This document shows positions 52,878 to 62,053 of a DNA stretch of 64,000 nucleotides, piece after piece. Made by a program: the position numbers and the translations under genes. The notes below the pieces were generated by a model. It made no database searches. It saw only the letters and a program-made list of their open reading frames with translations, and was not told the DNA's origin. Location: positions 1 to 64,000 of the forward strand of contig NC_009374.1 of NCBI RefSeq assembly GCF_000092065.1. The letters are read 5' to 3'. This DNA comes from Ostreococcus lucimarinus CCE9901 (Eukaryota > Chlorophyta > Mamiellophyceae > Mamiellales > Bathycoccaceae). Position 1 is the first letter of the stretch, and each line of letters opens with the position of its first letter.

Positions 52878-53900
52878 TCAAGGCAGCGTTTTGATCGTGC
52901 CCGCGTCGCCGAGCTCGCGGAGTCGAGTGAGGAACCGCAATACTTCACCCGAGTCGCGCAGGCTAAACTTGGCCGCGCTCACCTTGGGTGAGCTCGACAC
53001 CAGAAGTCCCACGCCCAAGTGATCGCCCAATTCTTCGTTAATCTCCATAAACGCGTCCTCATCCGTGACGTCGTCGCCGATGTAAATTGTGAAGACGTCT
53101 TCGGGTCTGAACCCCTTCTCGCTCAAGTCTGGGAGCAGGGCGTCTCGCAGGTACGACAGCGCCTTACCCTTATCCCACGCCACGCGTGGCCGAACCTCCC
53201 AAACCATCTTACCGTCGTGCTTGATCAAGCACTCCTCCGAGGCGCAAATCTCATCCACGACGGCTTCGACGCGAGGCCTGAGCTCTTCCGAAACCGCGCG
53301 GTAGTGCGCCGAGACGCAAAACATGTTGTGCTCGATGTTCGTCCCCGGAATGTCCGCACACTTTTCGATCAACTCCTTCGTCACGCGATCCATCACGTCG
53401 CGCGCCCACTGCGCGGGTTGATGCGCCAATTTCTTCTCAATCGGCTCGCCATCCGTCGTCGTCTTCGGCCCCGCGATGTCCAACCCGTGCGACCCGGCGT
53501 AGTACAACTCGTCCAGCTTTACGAACTGCGACACCTTCTGCCTCGATCTACCGCTGATGATCGCCGTGGGAAACCTTTTCGCGCACTGCCGCACCGCTTC
53601 CCGCATCTCGTCGCTCATGAACGCCTTATCCGGCTCCGGCACGATTGGCGCCAGCGTCCCGTCGTAGTCTAAAAACACCGTCAACAGTTTCCCCTCCGCC
53701 GCGTCGACAAACTTGTTTTCCTCGTCGCACGCGTTCGGGTGATACCCTCGCCACTCCTCCTCATCGTTCCAATACTTTTCAATCATCCCGATCGAATCGC
53801 TTCGCTTCATTCCCTGCTCCGCGCGCGGCATCTTTCCGAACGGCGGCCCCCGCGTGCGCACCTCCAGCGGCCCCCCGCGCGACATGTCCTTGTACGACAT
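52878..53900 (-). CDS. Trehalose-6-phosphate phosphatase
   Basis: 340 residues from ATG 53900; the longer frame starts at a GTG. HAD-superfamily enzyme that removes phosphate from trehalose 6-phosphate. Motif I F-L-D-Y-D-G-T-L-A-P near residue 77, motif II I-I-S-G-R-S-R, substrate-cap segments Y-A-G-S-H-G-L-D-I and V-W-E-V-R-P, and motif IV I-Y-I-G-D-D-V-T-D-E-D-A-F near residue 273 are all intact. It is a stand-alone plant-like TPP without the glucosyltransferase domain. The N-terminal 60 residues are unrelated to the catalytic fold and may regulate or target it. Confidence 0.95.
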   Translation of the reverse strand: MSYKDMSRGGPLEVRTRGPPFGKMPRAEQGMKRSDSIGMIEKYWNDEEEWRGYHPNACDEENKFVDAAEGKLLTVFLDYDGTLAPIVPEPDKAFMSDEMREAVRQCAKRFPTAIISGRSRQKVSQFVKLDELYYAGSHGLDIAGPKTTTDGEPIEKKLAHQPAQWARDVMDRVTKELIEKCADIPGTNIEHNMFCVSAHYRAVSEELRPRVEAVVDEICASEECLIKHDGKMVWEVRPRVAWDKGKALSYLRDALLPDLSEKGFRPEDVFTIYIGDDVTDEDAFMEINEELGDHLGVGLLVSSSPKVSAAKFSLRDSGEVLRFLTRLRELGDAGTIKTLP

Positions 53901-54442
53901 CGCGCGCGCGCGCTTCGCGCGTCCGCGCACGCGTCCGCGCGCGCCGTTCGCGAGGGACGACCGCGCTCACGTCGAGCCTCGCCGAGATCGTCCCTCGCGT
54001 CGATATCGCGCCGTCCGTCGCGGAAACGAATCGAATCGACGGTCGATCGATCGTTCGTTCGCGATCGATCGACGACGCGCGGGCGAATCGAATCGATCGT
54101 TCGCGTTCGACCGCGCGCCGATCGCGACGATAAAACGGCGCGCGAAACCACCGAATCGAACGCGCGCGCGCGATCGAACGCCGCGCGCGCGTCTCTGACG
54201 GATGGATGGATGGATGGATGGATGGATGGAATCGCCCGTCGCCGTCGACCGCGCGCGTCTCTCGTCGACGCGACGCCCGCGCGCGACGCTCGAAACGTCG
54301 ACGATCCGGGATCGCGATCCGTAACGCGATCCGTGACGCGACACGACGCGGACGCGATACCGATTCATCCATCGATCCATCCGCGTCTCTGATTCGTCGT
54401 CGACGGATCGAGCGTCGCGCGGCGCGTCGCGCGCGTCGTTCG
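53901..54442. promoter_or_regulatory. Divergent region TPP / NF-YA-like with GGAT microsatellite
   Basis: A 542-bp gap between divergent starts. It contains many CGATCGATCG-like words (54036-54100) and a perfect GATG/GGAT tetranucleotide run at 54201-54230 (about 7.5 copies). The reading frame of the downstream gene is open from 54206, so part of this could be coding if an earlier start is used. No other gene is seen. Confidence 0.45.
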
Positions 54443-55183
54443 ATGCGGCGATTCGCGACGACGCGCGCGGCGTCGTCGCGCGAGGCGTCGACGTCGCGCG
54501 CCGCGAGCGACGCGCGCGACGCGCGACGCGCGGACGTCGAGACGACGCGCGCGTTCGGGGGGGTGCTCGGGCTGCCGACGGCGGCGACGACGCGCGCGAC
54601 GGCGACGCGCGACGGCGGCGACGCGCGACGGAGCGTCGCGGTGACGACGGGGGGATTCGCGGGGGTCGGAGAGGCGCGAGCGCGCGCGGGGGGGGGGAGG
54701 GAGGCGGACGCGCGCGCGAGGACGACGGCGAGCGCGAGACGCGCGGGCGACGCGGGAGACGTCGTCGCGCGAGCGTACGCGCAGTTGGCGCAGTATCCGC
54801 GCGTGCTGTTGCCGACGATGGACGCGGCGGTGTACGTGAACGCGAAGCAGTACGACGCCATCGTGCGGCGGCGGCAGAAGCGCGCGAGGGCGAACGCGAC
54901 GAGGACGCCGGGCGTCGTCAACGCGAAACATCCGTCGCGGTCGGCGCACGCGAAGAACAGGATTCGCGGGAAGAATGGGAAATATTTGACCCGCGATGAA
55001 TTGCTGCGCGGGCTGGGGGGGCCCGAGGGACGGGCGCGCGCGGAGGCGCGCGAGCGAGAGATCGCCGAGCGCGAGGCGAAGCGCGTCGAACGCGCCGCGG
55101 TGCGGGAAGCCACCAAGGCGCGCGCGCGCGCGCAGCGCGCCGCCGCCGACGCCGTGCGCGCGGCGAAAAAATCTAGAAAGTGA
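54443..55183 (+). CDS. NF-YA (HAP2)-like CCAAT-binding factor subunit
   Basis: 246 residues from ATG 54443. Near residue 130 there is V-Y-V-N-A-K-Q-Y-D-A-I-V-R-R-R-Q-K-R-A-R-A, a strong match to the NF-YA A1 helix that binds the NF-YB/YC histone-fold dimer. After a 13-residue linker, H-P-S-R-S-A-H-A-K-N-R-I-R-G-K-N-G-K-Y-L matches the A2 DNA-binding helix, usually H-x-S-R-H-x-H-A...R-G-x-G-G-R-F; one His and the G-G-R are changed. The C-terminus is a long Arg/Ala/Glu helix. The N-terminus is Arg/Ala/Thr-rich and could look like a transit peptide, an artefact of GC-rich coding. TGTAA at 55231-55235. Confidence 0.85.
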   Translation: MRRFATTRAASSREASTSRAASDARDARRADVETTRAFGGVLGLPTAATTRATATRDGGDARRSVAVTTGGFAGVGEARARAGGGREADARARTTASARRAGDAGDVVARAYAQLAQYPRVLLPTMDAAVYVNAKQYDAIVRRRQKRARANATRTPGVVNAKHPSRSAHAKNRIRGKNGKYLTRDELLRGLGGPEGRARAEAREREIAEREAKRVERAAVREATKARARAQRAAADAVRAAKKSRK

Positions 55184-55295
55184 GCGCGCGGCGCGGCGTC
55201 TCGCGGCGCGGTCGCCGACGCGCGCGGATTTGTAACGCGCGTTCGTCGTCTCGCCGCCGTCTCGCCGCGTCGTCCCGCAGACCTCGCCTCGCGCG

Positions 55296-56903
55296 ATGCC
55301 TCGCCCGCGCGCCGCGCGCCTCGCCGCGTTCGACGTCGCCGGCGTCGTCGCTCTCGTCGCCGTCGCCGCGGCGTGGTGCGTCGTCCTGTCCACGGCGTAC
55401 GGCGGCGAAAACCGCTGCGACATGAGCTACATGTACCCGAGTTTCTTCCCGGTGACGAACGTCGCGCTGGCGTCGCCCGCGCACGCGCTGTATCGCTACC
55501 GCGACGCGCGCGCGCGCGATGACGACGTCGACGATCGCGCGCGCGCGAGCGGCGACGCGAGCGCGTGCGTGGTGATCAACGTCTTCGTCCCGGGGACGGG
55601 GGGCGGTTACGGGCAAGCGCGAAGCGCGGCGAGCGGGACGCTCGAGAGCGAAGGATGCCGCGTCGAGCACTACGCCCTGGATTTCGCGGAAGAACTGAGC
55701 GCGTATAATGGAATGCTACTCGCGAGACAGGCGAAAAGCGTGGCGCGGGCGCTGGATGGGTTGAGGACGCTCGAGCGCGCGAGGACGGAAAGACGCGTCG
55801 TGGCGGGATGGAGCGTCGTGGGACACAGCGCGGGAGGATTGGCGGCGATGGAAGCCGCGGCGAGCGCTCTGGGAAGTGAGTTAGGGCTGACGATAGTGAA
55901 TCTAGCGACGCCGAGCGCGTGGAATCCGGTGAGTCTGACGTTGACGCAGCGCGCGCGAGAGGCGGGCGTGCGGCGACGTTGGCGAACGAGCGACGCGAGA
56001 CGGAGCGTGGCGCTCGTCAGCGTCGTCGGTGGCGAGCGCGATCGGCAGGTGAGCTCGAGCCCGATGGGTTTTGTCGATGATTGGGTAGAAGAAGGGCTCG
56101 GTGTGAGCGCGAGCGCGAGCACGGCGTCGCGGGTGGGCGTGTCGGCGGATCATCGATGCGCGGCTTGGTGCAAACAGTTAATCGTCGCGATCTCGCGTGG
56201 ATTCGCCGAGGCGTTTCCACGATCGAAGGTTCTCACCGCGCACCAGCGCGCGCGCGCGTTTCGCGACGCACTTGGTGATAAAGACGCGGCGCGCGCGCCG
56301 TCACCGACTTTCGGGGTGCCCGCGCGAGCGTACGAGGCGACGCAAGAGCGCACGCCGAGCGCTCTGGCGGGCGTCGTCGCCAACGTATTAGCGCCGCGGT
56401 CGGTGATGAGCGCCTTCGCGTTCGCGCTCATCGCACACGCAGCATCACCGAGCATACTTCGTGAGCGCGTCGTGGAATCCGTGATCGCGTCGCTCGCGGT
56501 CTACGTCGCGAGTGGGTGGATAGCGAATCGCGCGTTCGACGTTCGCGGCGACGTCAGACGCGCGTTGACGACGTGCATGGTGCTCGCGCACGTCCCATCT
56601 CTCATCGCGTGGGCGCACCACGTTCTTCGCACCTTACCGACGTATGGTTTTCACGCATTGGTGCCGCCGTTCGGTGCGATGGACGCCGTCGCGCTCTGCT
56701 TCGCCGCGGCGTCGACGCGTTTCGGCGCCATCGCTCGCGATCAGTCGTCGGGCGCGTCGCGCGCACGTCAAGTCGCGTGGTGTCTCGCCGCCGGCGCCGC
56801 CGCACCGGGCAACGTCGGTCTCATCCACATCGCCGGCGCCGTCGTTCACTGCGCGGAGACGCTCCGTCTTCCTCGCGCGTCGCTGCCGAAGAAAGTCGCG
56901 TGA
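55296..56903 (+). CDS. PGAP1-like GPI inositol-deacylase family lipase
   Basis: 535 residues from ATG 55296. ER-membrane alpha/beta hydrolase family that removes the inositol acyl chain from GPI anchors. An N-terminal hydrophobic segment (V-A-G-V-V-A-L-V-A-V-A-A-A-W) is followed by C-D-M-S-Y-M-Y-P-S-F, then V-F-V-P-G-T-G-G-G-Y-G-Q-A-R-S, A-L-D-F-A-E-E-L-S-A, and the nucleophile elbow V-V-G-H-S-A-G-G near residue 174, all as in PGAP1. Several hydrophobic segments follow from residue 370 to the end. It is shorter than animal PGAP1, which has a longer lumenal region and more membrane spans. Confidence 0.85.
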   Translation: MPRPRAARLAAFDVAGVVALVAVAAAWCVVLSTAYGGENRCDMSYMYPSFFPVTNVALASPAHALYRYRDARARDDDVDDRARASGDASACVVINVFVPGTGGGYGQARSAASGTLESEGCRVEHYALDFAEELSAYNGMLLARQAKSVARALDGLRTLERARTERRVVAGWSVVGHSAGGLAAMEAAASALGSELGLTIVNLATPSAWNPVSLTLTQRAREAGVRRRWRTSDARRSVALVSVVGGERDRQVSSSPMGFVDDWVEEGLGVSASASTASRVGVSADHRCAAWCKQLIVAISRGFAEAFPRSKVLTAHQRARAFRDALGDKDAARAPSPTFGVPARAYEATQERTPSALAGVVANVLAPRSVMSAFAFALIAHAASPSILRERVVESVIASLAVYVASGWIANRAFDVRGDVRRALTTCMVLAHVPSLIAWAHHVLRTLPTYGFHALVPPFGAMDAVALCFAAASTRFGAIARDQSSGASRARQVAWCLAAGAAAPGNVGLIHIAGAVVHCAETLRLPRASLPKKVA

Positions 56904-57135
56904 AGTGGCGAAGTCGCCTCGCGTCGACGATTTGCTCGACGCGACATTAGACGTACACATTAGACGCGCCATCACGACCGATGGCGCCTCGAAGGACTGA
57001 AAGTAGAACATAGACATAGAACTACGAGCGTTTCATCGTCCCTGAATCGACGCTCCGCGTGAAACATCCGCCGCGGCGTCCGTCGCCTCCGTAAAGCGCC
57101 GCCTCGCGCGTCTCGCGCCGCACAGCGCGCCTCGC

Positions 57136-58377
57136 ATGTTCGCCCGCGCGCGCGCCCTCGCCCTCACCGGCGCCGCGGCCGCGACCGCGACGATGCCGCT
57201 CGTCTCGCACGCGCGCGCGCGCGACGACGCGCGACGCGTCGCGCGCGCGCCGCCCCACGACGCGCGCGAGCTCCTGCTCGTCCAAGCCGTCTTCAGACAC
57301 GGCGACCGCACGCCCATCGCCGGCCTCGGCGCCGGACTCGAGGACCTCGAAGAGACGTGGCGACGATTACTGCCGTCCGCGGCGGACGAAGAGCGGCTGC
57401 GTCGGCTCGCGCGCGTGCGGTCGGAGATGGAGGCGACGTGCGTCCCGCGAGGCGCCGGCGGTTGGGAGGGACGGCTGACGACGCGAGGCGCGACGCAGAT
57501 GCGAGCGTTCGGACGAGAGATCATACGAGAGTGGTTGATCGCGCAAGAGTTTTTGTCGAACGATTTCGCGCGCGCGGTGGCGAAAGGAGAGGTGAAGGTG
57601 CGGTCGACGGCGGCGTCGAGGTGCGTGGCGAGCGCGGCGAACGCGCTCGCGGGCGGATGGCCGGATGCGTGGGAAAACGGTGGTGGAGGCTCGCCTTTGA
57701 TCATCGAGGTTCGAGAGAAAGAGCGAGAGACGATGTTTCCGAAACCGGGATCGGCGTGCGATAGGCTGAGTGAGGTATTTCGAGGCGCGATGGCGTCGAA
57801 CGACGAAAAGTTTACGCACGACGAGACGTTGGCTCGCTTGCGCGAGTCGATCGAAACGGCGCGGGAGAAAAAGGCGGGGTTGCTGGAAGTATGGGACCCA
57901 CTGCAATGTCGCATCAATCACGATTTGCCCCTGCCGCGCGGCGTGACGAAAGATCAAGTGCGGTCTTTGTTGACGATGATGGAGGACAGACATTTCGCGA
58001 CGTTCACGAGCCCGCTCGCGAACGGCATCATGGGTACGCAACTGCTCCGTGAAATTTGCGAAGAAATGGGCGAACACGGCGGAAAAGTCAAGCTAAGTCT
58101 TTACGCGGGTCATGATTCGACGATCATGGCGCTCTTCTCCGCGCTCGGGACGCTCGGATCGACGCTCACGACGTGGCCGCCTACGGGAAGTTCGTTGATT
58201 TTCGAGACGTGGCGCATGAAGGATGGATCCGTCGGCGTGCGCGCGGTGTATAACGGCGAGCCTATGGCGTTGACGCCGAAATCGCGCGAACGCGATGGAT
58301 TGACCTCGTACGCGGACTTCAAGGCGTACGTGAAGACGCGCGTGCCGGAAGACTACGTCGCCGCTTGCAAACTCTAG
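57136..58377 (+). CDS. Histidine acid phosphatase (branch 2)
   Basis: 413 residues from ATG 57136. The catalytic motif Q-A-V-F-R-H-G-D-R-T-P is near residue 54, and the acid-donor motif Y-A-G-H-D-S-T-I near residue 326. Between them lie R-S-T-A-A-S-R-C and L-T-T-R-G-A-T-Q-M, normal for the family. Overall layout resembles lysophosphatidic-acid phosphatase type 6, but the substrate is not readable. The N-terminus (M-F-A-R-A-R-A-L-A-L-T-G-A-A-A-A) could be a signal or mitochondrial targeting sequence. Convergent with RIO1, with about 50 bp between stops. Confidence 0.9.
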   Translation: MFARARALALTGAAAATATMPLVSHARARDDARRVARAPPHDARELLLVQAVFRHGDRTPIAGLGAGLEDLEETWRRLLPSAADEERLRRLARVRSEMEATCVPRGAGGWEGRLTTRGATQMRAFGREIIREWLIAQEFLSNDFARAVAKGEVKVRSTAASRCVASAANALAGGWPDAWENGGGGSPLIIEVREKERETMFPKPGSACDRLSEVFRGAMASNDEKFTHDETLARLRESIETAREKKAGLLEVWDPLQCRINHDLPLPRGVTKDQVRSLLTMMEDRHFATFTSPLANGIMGTQLLREICEEMGEHGGKVKLSLYAGHDSTIMALFSALGTLGSTLTTWPPTGSSLIFETWRMKDGSVGVRAVYNGEPMALTPKSRERDGLTSYADFKAYVKTRVPEDYVAACKL

Positions 58378-58426
58378 TTTATCCTTCTCGTTGTCGCTAT
58401 CTTATTTCTTGCTATTGAATGTGTTG

Positions 58427-60328
58427 CTATTTCTTTTTCGTTTTCGCCTTCTTCACTTTCTTCGGAATTTTCGTCTTGCGCTTCTCCGCCGCCGCTTGCT
58501 TCTGCAACTTGGCCGCCGCCTTTCGTTCCGCCTTGACGGCGTCCTTGTCCACGACTTCCTTGGGGAATCTCCGTCTGCCCCCGCCATTCTCGGAATCCTC
58601 GTCGGAGTCCGATCCGTCTTCGCTGTCAAAATCGCCCGATTCGTCGTCGTTTTCGTCCTCCTCGTCTTCGTCCTCGTCCACGACGTCGAGTTTCTTCGTC
58701 ATCAACAGCGTCGGCGTCGTGCGCACGCTGCTCAAATCGTCCGCCATGCCTGTGATGGTTTGATAATAAATTCCTTCGCTCTCTCCTTTGCCTTGAATCA
58801 AGCGCTTTTGATCGCGCTCAAACAGATCGACTTCGTCCAGAGCGCGCGGAATAAACGCCTGATGGAACACGTTGGCTTGAATCTCAGCCTCGGCGCGGCG
58901 TTCCATCATCTCGTCGTCGAACTGGGAGTCGGGATCGGCCGAGTTCAGCGCGTTGAGCTGGGCGTTTACGCGCTTGAGTTCAACCGCGTGCTCCTCCGCG
59001 GACTCACTCAGCGCCTCGAGCACGGCCTCCATGTTGTCATCGTTGATCGCCGGGTCGGTGACAAAGTCGAACAATTCGCGAACCGTCGGCACGGCGACGT
59101 CTTGCTTGGCGAAGTATTGAATCACGTGAAGCAAATCTTCGCGCAGGAACTCCAAGCACCGCGGGTGGTCCTGATCGACGCTTTGCGAGACGTCGATGAT
59201 CCAAATGTGTCCGTCGTGAAACAACAAGTTGTACTCGCTCAGATCCGCGTGCACGAGACGACACTTTTGGTACATCATGCGCACGTCGACGATGAGTTCG
59301 GTGAATAACGAACGCATCTTCTTGACTGATATGTCCGCATCTCGCAATCGCGGCGCGGCGATGCCATCGTTCCCGATGAATTCCATCACCAAGACGTGCG
59401 AGCGAAGCATCTCCACCGCGGGCACGCGCAAGCCCGCCTCCTTCAACCGAATCAAGTTCCGCATCTCCTTCTCCGCCCACGTCTGCACCATTTTCCGCGG
59501 ATTCTTCTTTGAATACCCATTCCGCCATCTCCAATCCCCGCTGACGTATCTATCGCGATCCTTGAACACTAAAATTGACGTCTTATACACCTTGACCGCG
59601 AAGTCCGTCACTTCTCTCGCGCCAGTTTCCCCGACGACGACGTCTTTTCGCGCGTGATACACGTTCGCCTCCTTCCCCGTCGACACGCATCCGTGAATCT
59701 CCGTGAACGTCTCCCTGGACAGCATCTTGAACAAAATCAACATCGTCCGCGGATCCAACGCTTGCTCCACCGTCGCGCGGTCTTCCTTATCCTTATTCAA
59801 CGACATCGATTTATCCTCCTTCCGTCTCGCCTCTTTCATCGCGTTCGTCACCTTGGTCTCCGCGCGCGTCGTCCTCGTCGTCCTCGCGCCCGCGCCCGCG
59901 CCCGCGTCGCCGCCGTTCGCGCTTTTCCCTTTCCCTCCAGCGAACGTCACCGCGCGCGTCCTGTTCCCCGCCCCCCCGTTCGCGTTCGGCCTCGCCACGT
60001 TCGCTCGCGTGAGCTTCGCCGCCGCCGACCCCGGCGCCGCGCGCGCGTCCCGCGTCGACGCCTCCCCCCTGTGCGCGCGCATGTCATCCAGCGCGTCCAG
60101 CGCGTCTAAGCGATCGTTCACGTCGTCGTCGTACGCCTCGTCGTCGTCGCGCGCCTCGTCGTGCGCCGTCCAGCCGTCGTTTTCGTCGTTTTCGTCGTCC
60201 TCGTCCGCGGCGGCGGCGTCAAAAACCTCGCGCGTGCGCCCCGACAGCGCCTCGCGAATCGCCAGAAGCGCGTCCTCGCGCTCGCGCATCGCGTTAGCTT
60301 CGTCCTCGACCGCGGTGCGCGGCTCCAT
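58427..60328 (-). CDS. RIOK1: RIO1 atypical protein kinase/ATPase
   Basis: 633 residues from ATG 60328. Releases late factors from pre-40S subunits during cytoplasmic 18S rRNA maturation. The N-terminal 190 residues are acidic and disordered. The RIO1 domain covers about 200-420: G-C-V-S-T-G-K-E-A-N-V-Y-H-A (nucleotide loop), catalytic L-V-H-A-D-L-S-E-Y-N-L-L near residue 356, and metal-binding I-I-D-V-S-Q-S-V-D near 379. The C-terminus has an acidic block and a basic K-K-V-K-K-A-K-T-K-K-K end. Divergent from PRP4 across 153 bp. Confidence 0.97.
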   Translation of the reverse strand: MEPRTAVEDEANAMREREDALLAIREALSGRTREVFDAAAADEDDENDENDGWTAHDEARDDDEAYDDDVNDRLDALDALDDMRAHRGEASTRDARAAPGSAAAKLTRANVARPNANGGAGNRTRAVTFAGGKGKSANGGDAGAGAGARTTRTTRAETKVTNAMKEARRKEDKSMSLNKDKEDRATVEQALDPRTMLILFKMLSRETFTEIHGCVSTGKEANVYHARKDVVVGETGAREVTDFAVKVYKTSILVFKDRDRYVSGDWRWRNGYSKKNPRKMVQTWAEKEMRNLIRLKEAGLRVPAVEMLRSHVLVMEFIGNDGIAAPRLRDADISVKKMRSLFTELIVDVRMMYQKCRLVHADLSEYNLLFHDGHIWIIDVSQSVDQDHPRCLEFLREDLLHVIQYFAKQDVAVPTVRELFDFVTDPAINDDNMEAVLEALSESAEEHAVELKRVNAQLNALNSADPDSQFDDEMMERRAEAEIQANVFHQAFIPRALDEVDLFERDQKRLIQGKGESEGIYYQTITGMADDLSSVRTTPTLLMTKKLDVVDEDEDEEDENDDESGDFDSEDGSDSDEDSENGGGRRRFPKEVVDKDAVKAERKAAAKLQKQAAAEKRKTKIPKKVKKAKTKKK

Positions 60329-60481
60329 GACGCGTCGCGCGCGCGCGCGGGCGCGAAATGCGGCGACGGCGCGACCCGGCGAACGTCGAATCGGCACATC
60401 GCGCCGCGCGCGCCGTCGCCGGGACGCGCCGCTCGCGCCGTGGCGCGCGCGCGCGAGCGCGAACGCGACGCTCGACGCGCG

Positions 60482-61912
60482 ATGACGGACGCCGAGGACG
60501 TCGAACTGCGCGGCGCGGCGGAAATCGCGCGGAAACAGCGCGAGGAGCTGGTGCGCGAATTCGAGTCGCGACGACGTTTGCGCGCGACGCACGCGCCGAC
60601 GCACGATGCGGACGTGCGCGCGATGCTGCGAAAGTACCGCGAGCCGATCACGCTGTTCGGCGAGCGAGAGAGCGAGCGGAGGGATCGATTGCGCGCGCTG
60701 TTGGCGTCGTTGGACGCGCGAGACGGCGGCGAACTCGACGACGGCGCGGGGACGCGAACGGCGACGGATAAATACGGCGCCACGATCGTCGACGAGGGAG
60801 AATATAACGCGCACGCGACGCAGAAGGAGACGTTTTACACCGAAGGCACGGAACGGTTGCTGGAGTGCCGAATAGACATCGCGGAGTGGTCGCTGCCGCG
60901 GGCGGCGAAGCGCGTGGCGACGCAACGCGAGGCGAGAGGTAAGGGAGGGAGAAAAGACGAACGGGCGACGATCGATGCGGTGGTGGCGTCGACGTCGGGG
61001 TTCCAGGCGCAGTGCAGCGAGATCGGCGACGCGTCGCGACCGATCTGTGAGGTGAAGTTTTATAACGGAGGGAGAAACGCGGTGAGCGCGAGTTGGAGCG
61101 GGGAGGCGCGCAAGTGGGCGTGCGACGTAGAGGGAGGAAAATTGACCTCCGAGCTCGTCATTCGAGCGAGTGATCATCGAATCACTGGAATCGACGCGTT
61201 CGACGCGGGCGACGGTCGCGCGCGCATCGTCACCGGGCACGCCGACGGCTCTGCGGCGATTTGGAACGCCGACGGAAGTCGCGCGGCGGAGTTGAAAGGC
61301 CACGCCTCTCGATGCGGGCGCGTGGCGTTTCATCCACACGGGGGAAAGTACGTCGCCACCGCGTCCTTCGACGCCACGTGGCGGCTTTGGAGCGCGGAGA
61401 CCGGGGAAGAGTTGTTGTGTCAAGAGGGCCACGCCAAGGAGGTGTACGACGTCGCGTTCCACCCCGACGGTTCGCTCGCCGCGTCCGTGGGCTTAGACGC
61501 CGTCGGGCGCGTGTGGGATCTGCGCATCGGCAAATCCATCGCCGTCTTACGCGGTCACGTCAAGCAAATCCTCTCCGTGGACTTTTCTCCCAACGGCTAC
61601 CACGTCGTCACCGGCGGCGACGACCGCACCGTCAAGTCGTGGGACTTGCGCAAATCCGCCGAGTGCGCGTACACCAACGCCGCGCACTCCGCCCTGGTCT
61701 CTTGCGTCAGGTACGAAAAAACCTCATCCAACGGCGCCTTCTTCACCAGTTCCAGCTACGACGGTTCCGTCGTCGTCTACTCCGCGCGCGACTTCGCCCC
61801 GCACAAGAAGATCGGCGACGGCGCCGCGGGCAAGCTCACCGCCGTCGACGTCGCCGGCGACGCCCTCATCCTCAGCGGTTTCGACCGCACCCTCAAGTAT
61901 TACACCAAGTGA
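60482..61912 (+). CDS. PRP4: PRP4 (PRPF4), U4/U6 snRNP WD40 protein
   Basis: 476 residues from ATG 60482. Part of the U4/U6 di-snRNP, scaffolding U4 with PRP3 and the cyclophilin. The PRP4 motif V-R-A-M-L-R-K-Y-R-E-P-I-T-L-F-G-E near residue 45 and E-R-R-D-R-L-R-A-L-L are diagnostic. After a linker, seven WD40 blades occupy about 183-476, with G-H-A-S-R-C-G-R-V-A-F-H-P-H-G-G, G-H-A-K-E-V-Y-D-V-A-F-H-P-D-G, G-H-V-K-Q-I-L-S-V-D-F-S-P-N-G and V-K-S-W-D. TGTAA at 61954-61958. Confidence 0.96.
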   Translation: MTDAEDVELRGAAEIARKQREELVREFESRRRLRATHAPTHDADVRAMLRKYREPITLFGERESERRDRLRALLASLDARDGGELDDGAGTRTATDKYGATIVDEGEYNAHATQKETFYTEGTERLLECRIDIAEWSLPRAAKRVATQREARGKGGRKDERATIDAVVASTSGFQAQCSEIGDASRPICEVKFYNGGRNAVSASWSGEARKWACDVEGGKLTSELVIRASDHRITGIDAFDAGDGRARIVTGHADGSAAIWNADGSRAAELKGHASRCGRVAFHPHGGKYVATASFDATWRLWSAETGEELLCQEGHAKEVYDVAFHPDGSLAASVGLDAVGRVWDLRIGKSIAVLRGHVKQILSVDFSPNGYHVVTGGDDRTVKSWDLRKSAECAYTNAAHSALVSCVRYEKTSSNGAFFTSSSYDGSVVVYSARDFAPHKKIGDGAAGKLTAVDVAGDALILSGFDRTLKYYTK

Positions 61913-62053
61913 AGCGTTCTCGCGCGTCGATTTGTTCGCGCAAATCACCTTTGTGTAAAAAAATGAGCCACAGCGACCCTTCGCGACGCTTTCGACGGGT
62001 CGACACGCGCGCCACATCTCGTCGCCGCACCGCGTCGCGCGCCGTCTCGCGCG

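Noticed and set aside
54191-54200. CTGACG near the NF-YA-like gene as an intron branch site
   Set aside because: Lacks the full GACTGAC context, and no donor/acceptor pair gives a better N-terminus.
60329-61462. 378-codon upstream extension of RIO1
   Set aside because: It runs through the PRP4 gene on the opposite strand and is Arg-rich nonsense; RIO1 starts at the ATG at 60328.
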